NCBI RefSeq assembly: GCF_026151205.1 | Contig: NC_087082.1 | Location: 5,525,908 to 5,589,907, forward strand | Direction of reading: 5' to 3' | Source of the DNA: Bolinopsis microptera | Taxonomy: Eukaryota > Ctenophora > Tentaculata > Lobata > Bolinopsidae | Length of the DNA stretch: 64,000 nucleotides | Part shown: in pieces, positions 38,951 to 64,000 of the stretch | Numbering within the stretch: position 1 is the first letter of the stretch | Layout: each line of letters starts with the position of its first letter | The notes under the pieces: model-generated | What the model saw: the letters and a program-made list of their open reading frames with translations, nothing else | Told to the model about the DNA's origin: nothing | Database searches by the model: none | Position numbers and translations under genes: made by a program

Positions 38951-40143
38951 GAAAGCCTGCAAGCACCTGACATTTCAATCATACATAGACATACAGAGAA
39001 CTATACATCATAACCCATATAGGACACACGTTCATAAAAATGTGTGTGCACAATAGAGATTGAATATTTTCACTGCCCAAAATTGGTGTAGACGCATTTG
39101 GAAAATACATGTATCACAAGGATATGCTATGGAAAGTTAACCAAAATTTAATATTTGGACCAAAAAGATTCAAATGATCACATAATTAAGACATTCATCT
39201 CGTTATTATCTGTTAAATTTGGCAGATATGAGCAGAAATCAAAAAAAATTCATTTCTATGCACCTCTAAAGAATGAAATTACCAATCTGTGAGTGTGACC
39301 TGCTTCTCAATGAATTTATTGAACCTTTTGAGAAATATAGAGTGATAAAAAGTGCAAAGTATCACCGGTTAAATGTGGAGTGACGATGCAATTATCCACA
39401 CACAGGTTAATTCTGACTAAGGAGTATTATAATGATGAATGTGATATGAATATCACGGAATGATTGTGTAACAATGAACTCAATCAATCACCAATATATC
39501 ATGCACAACTATATATAGAGAATTTAGCATGGTTTAAAGTGCCATACTGAGTCAAAAAATCACATAAATAAGCATGTATTGAATTATGGCAGTATCAAGG
39601 GAAGGTATCACTTTTTGGATCTATATCAGGTTGGTATTCATAGAAATCAGAAGATAATTTGTTGTTGACACTTGTTTATGGTCTGGAGAAGTTCGTTATT
39701 AGAGGAAATAGTGGAATCAAAAAATCACAAAACACTGAATTTTCAACGAATTAACTAGGCCAAGTACTTTTTACTTACTCAAGCCCTGATATTATTGTGT
39801 CTGCCAAAATTACAGAATGGAATCAAATCAGTAACAATTAAAACTTAAACGAATTTTTGAAATGTAGCATATCGATTCATTACCTATGTACTTTCAAAAT
39901 GTCATTACAACTTTGAACATTACTATGATTCAATTAACACACATTAACGAAAATCCAGATTTGGTAGCCAGAGTGTGTGATTTTTGAATCATTTAAGCTC
40001 GAGATCAAAAATTATCGCACAAAGACCTACACATGGTAAAGCAGTGACATGAATCAAAAATCCCATAATAAGAACATAGAATGGATATAAATTGTCCATA
40101 TCATTCACTTAATTTAAGGCTTAAACTAAAGAGGTGACTTAAC
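38951..40143. other. AT-rich DNA, no gene recognised
   Basis: Loose recurrences of GTCAAAAAATCACA-like strings (about 39553, 39717, 40049) suggest a decayed short repeat. No coding signal is seen. Confidence 0.35.
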
Positions 40144-40299
40144 AGGGACAAAAGGATTACGCGGCAAAGGATCGAATCGCGAAATTATCCCATTCAGTTC
40201 TCCCGCGACAAAATTTATGTAAAAGGTTTAATGAAAAGCCTGTTAAATTTCGCGTACCGCGATTATTTGGCCAAAATAAACGCGAATCCTTTTTTCCCT
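40144..40299. mobile_element. MITE-like element with imperfect 19-20-bp terminal inverted repeats
   Basis: The left end AGGGACAAAAGGATTACGCG pairs with the right end CGCGAATCCTTTTTTCCCT. The interior is non-coding and holds several CGCGA strings. The flanks TTAAC and TTGAC are too weak to call a target duplication. A non-autonomous DNA transposon is the best fit. Confidence 0.55.
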
Positions 40300-40930
40300 T
40301 TGACTAATATATCGCCCTTCTAACGACAGATGTGATTTTATTGAATCAAATTACCTGGTTTTAATACTATGTAATACTATTTTTGTACCCAAAAAAATGA
40401 AAGACAGCAATAAAAAGCAAAGGATGAAACAATCATCACTGCTCAAAATAGGCTCATTTCCAACTTTTAAGTTGTATTTTTTTGAAATCAGTTTGAGCAA
40501 CAATAACAAATCAGATAAACATATCCCATTCTTACATGCCTTAAATCACCATAACCAATTTTGGCGACTTTGTGAATAGTACATTTCACGATTATCTAGT
40601 GTTGATTCATCTTGCATTCTATTGTGTGATATTTGCATCAATTGCACACAAATAACGATACTTACCTGTGTGATCTAAACACTAGGAGGACAGCCAGATC
40701 AGGATCATGTAAATTTAATCGAATTTCTAAAGTCTAGATAGATATATCAACCAACACAGAAACATGACTTTTTAAAACGCATTTTTAAAAATCATCTCTA
40801 GTGCCACCTTTTTTTAACGTGTCTCTATAAATGGAAGATGAGTTAATGACTGATAGCTCCTGAACGACATGCAGCATCTCCCGTGAATGTTCAAATTACA
40901 GGAGCATGTGATACTTGAGGCATATGCACA
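40300..40930. other. AT-rich DNA, no gene recognised
   Basis: Short open frames only, without recognisable domains. Confidence 0.35.
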
Positions 40931-41510
40931 CATGACCATAATATCCTAACGACATCAACAAACGACAATATCGGCTTAATAAGGGATGTCCGACTGAACA
41001 CTGAATGACTAGAAGCAATCCCTTTCAAAAAGTAACTTCCACCATAGAGCGCAGGATAGCACAAAAGGATACGTCGTAGGAATCTTCTAATCTAGAGGGA
41101 GCCTTTGATACTGTCTCTATCAAGGCAATTTCTTACGCAAATCATTATCAAGGGACCACGAAAGAGGAAATCTGGCCATAGCACAATGATCATCAACATG
41201 TAACTAAATTCTCACGACAATATCATAAGGATAAGTCGAGAAGAGTTCGATCCGGAGAGGTGCCCATAAGAGCATCCTTCCCCCATTCCTTTGGAACCTG
41301 GTACTGATTGAGGGGGGGGGTACAGGGGCAGGTGATAGACACTTGTGTAGGGGGTACGTTCCGATGATCTCCTGGCCTACACTGCTATGAGACAACCGGG
41401 TTAACTGCAAGACTTTTTACCAATATCTGTTGTCTTCAAGCATAGGGAATGATTTAGATATCATCTGACAGAAAATGCAAAAATATCAAAACGATGAGAA
41501 GTTTCTACTT
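40931..41510 (+). mobile_element. Second fragment of the old LINE family
   Basis: The segment aligns by eye to 26360-26790 of the degenerate LINE. Shared blocks include GAGGGAGC(T/C)TTTGATA, the GATCATCAACATGT region and GATCCGGAGAGG(G)TGCCC, in the same order. Indels, including a G-rich insertion near 41308-41345, separate the copies. It covers only the middle of the reverse transcriptase. Confidence 0.7.
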
Positions 41511-44500
41511 CGAAGAAATTTAGACGAGTAACATCCCGCGTCAATCACATAATACTAATCAATTTATTTTTGCCAATCACACAGTCTCGATAACAGAATG
41601 GTAGCAAAAACAATGAAAATCCGAGCAAGTTTATTATAATCGTGCACCGCGCCCTACTCATTTTACAAAACCGTCCCGACGAGTCCAACTCGAGTGCGCG
41701 TACAATTACATAAAAACTTGACATAAACGTATTGCATAGCCACTTTTCGCGCGGAAACGAAACATGTATCAATGTAAAACCCCACTCGCCGTAAAATAAA
41801 AGACTTTCGCTTTCATTTTTAAACGCTCCAACTTTGCCAAACAAAATCACCACCAAATAAGATCAAATATCAATTTAAAATACCACAAAGAAACTAAAGA
41901 TTTTGTCAACATCCAAAAGGTGCTCCTGGATGGGCGCGGGTATATAAACTGCGCTTCGGTTAGGTCATTGCGAGTGTCTATTAGACTAGCACTCTTCCTT
42001 ATTCCAAGCAAGCAATTGGCAACACGTACCACTTCGCAGATAACGAGACGGGGCAATACTAGAGAGACAAGAATCCCAAAGTAGAGGGGGGCGGGCGGGT
42101 GCGTGTGGGGGCGAGGGGACTTATGTATAAGGTCCCACACTAAGGAGTTCTCGGCGGATAGGTTCAGAATCGACTTTATGTTGAGTAGAAATTCCGCCGT
42201 CCTGGTGCTGAAAGCTTTAATTATACAAGGCGGAGGGGGGATGATGGGGTTGTGGGGGGGTTAAGGGGGGGGGGAACGCAGAGGGGGGGGGGGGAAGCGT
42301 ATTCTAATTTCTTTTATTTTCAAAGTAAGGCCCCAAGGTATTCACACTAGATAATGACAACACTATATAATGACAATCACTATTAAAATGAAAGCTGATC
42401 TATTGTCATTATATAGTCTGCAAAACGTGAATATATAATTACACACTATATTATTGACAAAGTTTATCTTAATCGACTTTTTCCTTACATATCCGGCACC
42501 TACCATTAAGGTTTTACTGGCCATAAAACCAAACACGCAGTTTTACGGAATAGGCTGGGGGGTACGGGGTGGCTTTCCATTTATGTAAAAGTGGCTGTGC
42601 CAATTATTTACAAAGGATAAATGGCACCATAAGAAAAAACAAGGGGGAGATGGAGCAGATTGGGGGATGAGAAGGTGACCAAGAGGCAAAAGAAACTTCA
42701 GAAATTTTTTCAACACAAAAGGGGCTACACTAATAGCGGTAGTACTAACGCATCTTCACCCTCAAATCGACCTTTAAAATTTCATTACTTTTCCCACCTT
42801 CCAAAATAGCTTATTCTATATATCATTATATAGTCTGCAAAACGATAGCCAGTTCCTCAGCACGCTATCCGAATGTTTCTAATAAAAGAATCTATTTCTA
42901 GAATAAAAAATCGTCGAGATCCTAATGAGTACTGGGTTCTCGCCGAGCTGCGGAAGATTGACATCTCAATATTAACAAAAATGGACCCAAATTTATAACA
43001 TTTTATCATTGATGTAATGCGCCGTCGCGTATAACAAATATGATATACAGTGCCAATTAAAATTTTCTATCCTGTACATCGTATGGTGTGTATGATCGTG
43101 CGCATATTTCAATAACATTGCGGAGAAAAATACTGCGCCACATTTCTTTCATAATTCAAATTCAATACGGAACGTTCAGCTCATAACTCGCACTTCATTT
43201 GGTATTGTGTTGGGACTATTTCCAAATATGTTTAGCGCAATGACCGATTAGCCCAAATGCACTTAGTTGCATAGTGCGCCATATTTGCTTTTTAGGCGAA
43301 CATACGTTTGATGATATTGAGTTGTGAACCTACAAATAAAGCCCACAAACAACGCCAACCTTTAAATTTTCTGAGCAATAACTCTAGACTTTGACAGTTA
43401 GTATCCAATATGAGTGTGCTTCACCTTCCCGCCCGTATAATTTTAAGATACTTTGTGGTTTGTTTTGCAAAAGGATGTGTAAGTTGCTTACTGTACGTAA
43501 CCATTAAAATTAGCTGTACGTGACGTACTTAAAAAAGAAGGCTGAAGGTTTGAAAACCATTTTTGATAGCAAAGGAAACAAAAAACTAGAACGTACGATC
43601 GACATGAGAAGGTGAAAATACCTACACTGATGCGATCAGTAACCTATGAACTTATTAATCCGTCCAATATAACTGGAAATGAATTTGGAGAGCACTTTTT
43701 TCTGCATTAAACATTGGCCCAAATAGTATGTCAGTGTTTTCGTCAATTTGTGAGACCAATTTTTAGAGATTACTAAGGTATATTATGAGGACAAGCGTAG
43801 ATTAAGGGTAGGCGACCCTGAGCTAGCTGAAAATCTGGTGTTTTCGTATACTGCACCAAAAGGATGAAGCGTTGAGTTTATCGATCATTACCAGTAATAG
43901 TAGTGTAGATACCGGTTTAAGGAGCGTGATCCAGTACACAAATTTACCTTTTAAATCTTTTATTGTTTTAACCACTTGTTAATTTTCGACTTTCTATCAC
44001 AAAAAATATGATATAAAACAAACAGGAAGATTGCAAGTAAATCAAAACTTTGTGAAGTTGATACTAAAAAATTTGAAAAAAATGTTGAACCATTACATGT
44101 GGCCATATCGGTACGTTACCTATAAAGAGATTAAGTATCTGAACCGTACATATTAGAGCCCTGTACCGAACGGTACATGCCATCAAGAGTAAAGGTTTCG
44201 AGCAGCTATTCATCAAATTAACACATGATATCAAAACAAAATAACATATTAAATTTATCATGGATCATAATCGCTAAAATTATAAATACAACTTATTTTA
44301 AAATCCATATAAAAGTTAGAAGCTTGAGATTTTATACAATCATTTAGAGTTAAAAGATTAGATCTAATATTCACCAAATAGCGATATTGAAGATCTTATA
44401 TAATCTAAAACTGTGTTGTAAAGAACAGGTTTTCCTGCGGACGTACTTGAAAAATGGCAGATGTTAGTCATACCACACTATTCTCTAAAACTTTTTCTAT

Positions 44501-46054
44501 CGATTTCGCTCTCTTAGTATCAATTCCTACCAATTGTTGGTTAATCTTCACCAGGTCAAGGAAATCAAAGTGTCTTCTACCGCAATAACCGCCTACGGGC
44601 TAACATAATATGGTATCCAGATTTATTTTTCTTTTATTGAAATCTATTCAATTATGTATTCATCAGAATTTATAACAATATCAGATGTTGAATAGAATTG
44701 TCTAAAAAAGGACTAGAGAAACCAAAAAATGGCCTGTGACAAGTGTACAGGCGATTGATAACAATAGGGACACCAATACACCCAAATAACCAAACAAAAG
44801 GCCTCGAAGAGACCTGATGAAAAGTCGAGCAATTACTTGGGGCCCCAAGTGCAGAAGGGAGAAAAAATGGGCAATTGAAAGTAATATTAGCTGTGAACTT
44901 AGGAGGCCTTTTCTAGGTTTTTTAAGATCATTGCCACACCCAAAATTCTCAATATCAAGTGGCTGTTTTGTAATAATTCCAATGGGAATGAAGTTTTTAA
45001 CGATAAAATTTTAATTAAGTTGAATATAAAAGACTAAAATCAAAATGTATCGAATAAATCAAAAATTCGTGATGATTACCTCAAAAAAAAAATTAAACAA
45101 AAATAATAAGAAATACACTACCCGGAGTCTGGAGAAAAAGAAATGTCAGGATCAGGAACTAGGTGGTCAATATCTACAGAATCAGTACAAACATGTACCT
45201 TCCAGATGGTGTTTATTAATTCTGTTTAAACACACCTGTGTCTGATAATCACTCAAGGAAAGAGGAAGTCGGTTTCCAAAGAGATGAGCTCGAAAAAATA
45301 GAATTAGATATAGCTGAAGCCAGGTGGAATAGAAGATATTCCTGAAAATTGATCAAAGTGAGCTCTCAGTCGGCTTGAACACCGGCGGGAGGGTGAGGGC
45401 GGGAAAGAGTAAGTTGGACTGAGGCTAGAGTGGTTGCAGGAGTGTGAGTATTGAGAGCCGGGTGGGGGGGCCGAGAGGTGGAAGGAGAGAAGGGGCACTT
45501 TGAGGATGTCAGGGGTGAAAGGCAAGCCCTTACCTTTGGATGGCAGAATGGATTTAACTTTTAGGGAGGCAAAGGGGGGCAGTGAATGGGGATAGGGGAG
45601 ATACGGGCCTCTACACTATAGCGAGTAACCGAGGGGGGGGATGGCCGTGTTGAAAGCTCGAGTGTGACTAATGCGGGCATATTAATGGGCCCTTTGTGCA
45701 TGGCAATCCTTGCGGAAGGGCCTAGTTTGTGAGGGTAGTGGAGCGGGGGGGGGGGGGGGAGGGGCTGGGGTTGAGGGCGTCATGTGTGGCTCGGCAAGGA
45801 TGTGATAGGCCCCATTAATACACATTGCTGGGGGGAGCGGTGGCGCGTAGGGAGGTTGTACGCTTGGTGACGATAAGTAGTGGAGAAGCATTCCAATCGG
45901 ATGTTATATTAAAATTTGAGCTTGTATAGTAAGTTAGAGGGGGGGTGCGTGGTTATCGGGAAATCGAGATGCTTGGCAAATTAATATTAATGAAGTTATG
46001 ATTTACATTTCGGCTTTGTAAAGTACCCTGACATTATAATAAAAAAGAGATGAT
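41511..46054. other. Gene-free region with G-rich patches
   Basis: No gene is supported. CATTATATAGTCTGCAAAACG occurs twice (about 42408-42428 and 42825-42845), and an inverted copy of its ATAATGACA part lies at 42361, suggesting small inverted-repeat elements. Dense G runs lie at 42230-42297 and 45360-45960, including a 17-nt G run near 45747. Confidence 0.4.
42230..42297 (+). repeat. G-run cluster (potential G-quadruplexes)
   Basis: At least five runs of five or more G lie within about 70 bp, separated by short spacers. This composition could form stacked quadruplexes on the plus strand. No gene lies nearby. Confidence 0.7.
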
Positions 46055-46413
46055 ATTTTACCAAAACCCATAATCATGGGTAGAGTGGAGCGCTGCCAGT
46101 GTCTCTCTTTCCCAACAAAAGGCAATGATATCAATTTGAATGACCGTTATCAAATGCAAAATGATACCGAGAATGAAATCGGTCGCTCGCTTTTCCCATT
46201 CATTTACAATTGAAATAGATTACATGTTATAAATCGAAACTTATTACAATTCGTTAGCCATGAATGAGTGGGAAAAGCGAGCGACCGATTTCATTCTCGG
46301 TATCATTTTGCATTTGATAACGGTCATTCAAATTGATATCATTGCCTTTTGTTTGGGAAAGAGAGACACTGGCAGCGCTCCACTCTACCCATGATTATGG
46401 GTTTTGGTAAAAT
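46055..46413. repeat. Large inverted repeat, about 150-bp arms, 57-nt loop
   Basis: The left arm (about 46055-46205) and right arm (about 46263-46413) are near-perfect reverse complements. One single-base length difference (CCCAACAAAAG against CCCAAACAAAAG) and a few mismatches next to the loop were seen. The sequence differs from the palindrome at 339-669 but the architecture is the same. It ends about 470 bp downstream of the ValRS stop codon. No flanking duplication or coding capacity was found; a foldback/MITE-type element fits. Confidence 0.88.
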
Positions 46414-46884
46414 GTAAGACATACCTTTGATGGGAAAAGAAATGTCACTTTTTTACACTTTTTGAGACAATTTGACACTACACTTTAGCCTTTTTGGACG
46501 TGAGGAAAGTGAGGACTCCTTAAACTACATAAAATTAAATTCCTTCCACATATGCCTACTAATAACAATGAACAAGGTGGTAGGCGAACACACGCGCGAT
46601 GAAAATATGTGAAAGACGCACGGTCTTGCTTCTCAGATTTCAGTTATAAGGAAAATAACGTTGTTTAAATACAATTAACTAAATTTGAAGCAAAGACTTA
46701 AATTACTTGTCACCAAATAAAACACTATATTTCATTAATCTCTTCATTATCTCAAATATTTCCGTAAAAACAGGAAAATCACATAAATTAAAGTCAGCGG
46801 AAAAACATCCCCTTTTAAATATTAAACGATGTGTCGGATGATGAATATGACCAGATCTAACTCCTAAACTAAAACTGAAAACTC
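46414..46884. other. Region downstream of the ValRS stop codon
   Basis: On the minus strand this is the 3' flank and presumably the 3' UTR of the synthetase gene. No clear polyadenylation signal was identified by eye and no other gene is seen. Confidence 0.45.
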
Positions 46885-61845
<14,961 letters not shown>

Positions 61846-62095
61846 CTGCAGGGGATTAGAAGGTAGTTACTTTAGCGTGCAGTGAAATGCTAATCAATTC
61901 CTTCCGTTTTCTGACATACGTGCCATTTTCGAGATTTTGGATTCCATTATCCAATTTCCTTTATGGGAAATCCCTGATAACCATCAAAAACCATCAGAAC
62001 CAACCGCCCGCCACCTCCTTTTGGGACCCCATTGAAGTTGCCAAAAGAGTTTAAAAACGTCGAATTATGAAGTGAATTTAAACGGGGGTGATGCA
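61846..62095. other. Intron start upstream of the first visible ValRS exon
   Basis: The acceptor CCCCTGCAG precedes exon base 61845 on the minus strand. No further exon is recognised in this stretch. Confidence 0.5.
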
Positions 62096-62215
62096 ACGAC
62101 CATTAATGACCATTAATGACCATTAATGACCATTAATGACCATTAATGACCATTAATGACAATGTCAGTTTTGCCAAATTTCAAATACTGACATTAATGG
62201 TCATGTTTTTTTCCG
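62096..62215 (+). repeat. 10-bp tandem (ACCATTAATG)n and adjoining inverted copy
   Basis: Six ACCATTAATG units are followed by ACAATGTCAG, a short spacer, then CTGACATTAATGGTCATG. The last string inverts the repeat and its edge, so the array end can fold back. Confidence 0.85.
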
Positions 62216-62773
62216 CACTTCCTGGAACAAGAAGGACGGACACGAGGACCACTTAGAACCTACCTAAAGTTAATTAACAATAAGTAGACGGTACTTTACG
62301 TCTTGGAAGGGGATGAAAAGTTAATTTTACAAACTTTCTCAAACACTCATATTACCACATATTACAACTAACCCAATTATACCATAACAATTAATGAAGA
62401 TCGCTATTTAAGCTCTATTTAAGAAAGAGATTTATACCAATGATAACATCAAGCATCAAGGTACCGAGCAAGATTTAATTCCGATGAATGTTCTCTCAAT
62501 CTAAACTTATTATTGAACCATCCTGGGTCTTCACCCAACACTGGGAAGATATATCGTGCTCAATACAGATCGCCACCGCAGGTCTTCTCTCTCCCGATCG
62601 AGCATTTCCTTTTCTTTGTGATGCTTTAGATGTCTTAACAGATATAGAAAGCCACTTTGCCCTGCACAACCGTGCGCCTTCTTTTTTCATCCTTGCCTGT
62701 TATGAGTATACCAGTTATTGTTCCACCAACTTGCACCTCTTGAGCGTTGCATAGCTCTGGTTCTGCTAAACCT
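62216..62773. other. Spacer before the transposase-like relic
   Basis: No gene is recognised. Short open frames at 62488-62754 on the plus strand have no family resemblance and partly mirror the relic. Confidence 0.35.
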
Positions 62774-63995
62774 TTACAGGACTGGGCGATACAACCCGAT
62801 ACTTGTATCCAAGGCAAGACCAAAAAATCTTTTCCTTCGGCTTTTCGCACCAAAGTTGGTCTTGCCTTGGTTACAATATTTGGTCACGGCAGACCGATAG
62901 TCTATCTCCTTCCCCCGAATTCTGACCTTAGTGGAGCTAACAACCAGCTCTTCGTCCTCATAATAAGAAAAATTGTCTTCACTCTCATGGTCTGATTCAT
63001 CATCTGATTGTTGTTCACTACCATATGAGAGTGGAAATTGGAGACTCCGCCGTCTTTCAGAAATAACATTTCCATTATCACCTGAAAGATACAAACTTCT
63101 ATAACTAGAAGAGGAAACAAAGAGTTCCTCTCCAATCTTTGGATCCTCTTTTTTAAGCTTTGGATAAGGTTACTCATCTTGACCGAAACCTCCAAAATCA
63201 ACAGCAATCTTTTTCTCTGGATGTTTGCTCCACTCAGAACGAAAGAGTGTCTTCCACCGGGTATGAGCGGTTTTATTAACACTTGTACCACATTCAACAT
63301 CAAGCGTATTCTCCACCTCTAATAGTCGGTTTGTAACGACCCGTGGCTTCAGGGAGTCTTGTAGAGTCGATTTGTGTGCGTCTACCCGGAGGTGCCGTCC
63401 AACCCTAATTCGAGCGAAGAGTTGTTCATTATGATCAGACGATAAAAACCACGGTATTACTGGTGCTTTGGGGTGATTACAAATCAAGTCGACAAAATAC
63501 AAGACAAGGCCGTTAGCTGCGGTTATTAAGTCTTTGAAGCTTTCTCTAGTTATGAAGTTCTCGCTGGTATTGAATTTCTTCGAGTGTTCTCCCCACAGAG
63601 TGAGAGAACGTGAAAACAGTCCACGCATTTTCAGCTCTTTCTGAAACAGTCAGCGATTTGTCATAAAACGCTGCCAGGAGCAAAAACCCGGCCTTAAGAT
63701 AGGCCGAGAGGCTCAGAAATCCTGCTTGTTTTAGAACATCCCATGTAGCCATTAGCTCTGCAGCACACTGCGGGTTTTGTCTATCAGAGTGCTGCAGAGT
63801 TGTAATAGGGGATACAGAGTCTCTGAATTCTTCACTTTCCGTAGCGAGTTTAAGAATCATCCCCCAGTTTTAGGGTGAACTTCGTGTCCTCGATCGAATC
63901 AGAATCGGCCATTATGATGAATCTAGTACTGAGGTAATGGAGACAGTTAACCAGTTTTTTCAACACATGACAGATGTCCTGCATGGGAACAGGGA
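62774..63995 (-). pseudogene. Transposase-like gene relic, broken in several places
   Basis: Protein-like segments in different frames follow one another on the minus strand from the right window edge: PVPMQDICHVLKKLVN, then SLSAYLKAGFLLLAAFYDKS and VSERAENAWTVFTFS, then NFITRESFKDLITAANGLVL and WFLSSDHNEQLFARIRVGRH, then an acidic patch (DDESDHESEDNFSYYEDEE) and a basic end (KTNFGAKSRRKRFFG). At least two frame changes and one stop separate them. The QDxxHVLKKL and WFLSSDHNEQLF blocks suggest a DNA-transposon transposase (perhaps P-element/THAP-like), but the family is not certain. It lies upstream of or inside the ValRS gene, and its 5' end is outside the window. Confidence 0.5.
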
Positions 63996-64000
63996 AAGTC

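Noticed and set aside
38533-38982. 149-residue minus-strand frame
   Set aside because: It is antisense to a LINE reverse-transcriptase fragment that explains the open reading.

Overview
This window is animal nuclear DNA. It is AT-rich, its genes carry canonical GT-AG introns, and it is full of minisatellites, non-LTR retrotransposons (LINEs) and short inverted-repeat elements. The host proteins are a cytosolic valyl-tRNA synthetase (ValRS), a divergent 7TM receptor, a pentraxin-like secreted protein and a PH-domain protein. Together with the repeat content they suggest an invertebrate metazoan, perhaps a cnidarian or another early-branching lineage; the species cannot be fixed from the sequence alone.

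Layout. 1-4.6 kb: a 161-bp-arm palindrome that appears exact, a tRNA-like unit with a Pol III-type terminator, a 40-bp minisatellite and AT-rich sequence. 4.6-8.9 kb: a LINE with one open 1047-residue endonuclease/reverse-transcriptase frame, bracketed by an 18-bp minisatellite. 9-24.4 kb: mostly gene-free AT-rich DNA with GC-rich hairpins, small tandem arrays and a tRNA-derived SINE-like unit. 24.4-28.7 kb: an old, decayed LINE of a different family with a 9-bp target-site duplication and poly(A) tail. 28.7-46 kb: mostly unrecognised DNA with two LINE fragments, a MITE-like element, long C and G tracts and a second large inverted repeat.

46.9-61.85 kb: the 3' part of a ValRS gene on the minus strand. 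Fourteen exons can be read, ending with the C-terminal coiled coil at 46885. Three genes on the plus strand lie inside its introns: a pentraxin/LamG-like secreted protein (53.2-54.2 kb), a PH-domain plus coiled-coil protein with six visible exons (56.2-58.4 kb) and an intronless 7TM receptor (59.5-60.8 kb). 61.9-64 kb: a tandem decamer and a decayed transposase-like gene.

The most striking observation concerns splice sites. In the ValRS gene and in the PH gene on the opposite strand, five intronic tandem arrays touch exon edges, and each repeat unit contains the exon edge together with its splice site. Three arrays multiply a 5' splice site (units of 46, 59 and 41 bp) and two multiply a 3' splice site (units of 91 and 43 bp). 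In addition, three ValRS introns begin with the same palindromic GTTAGTAACCATAG / GTAACCATGG motif that is scattered elsewhere in the window. This looks like introns growing, and perhaps arising, by tandem duplication across exon boundaries, and it is the main lead in the window.
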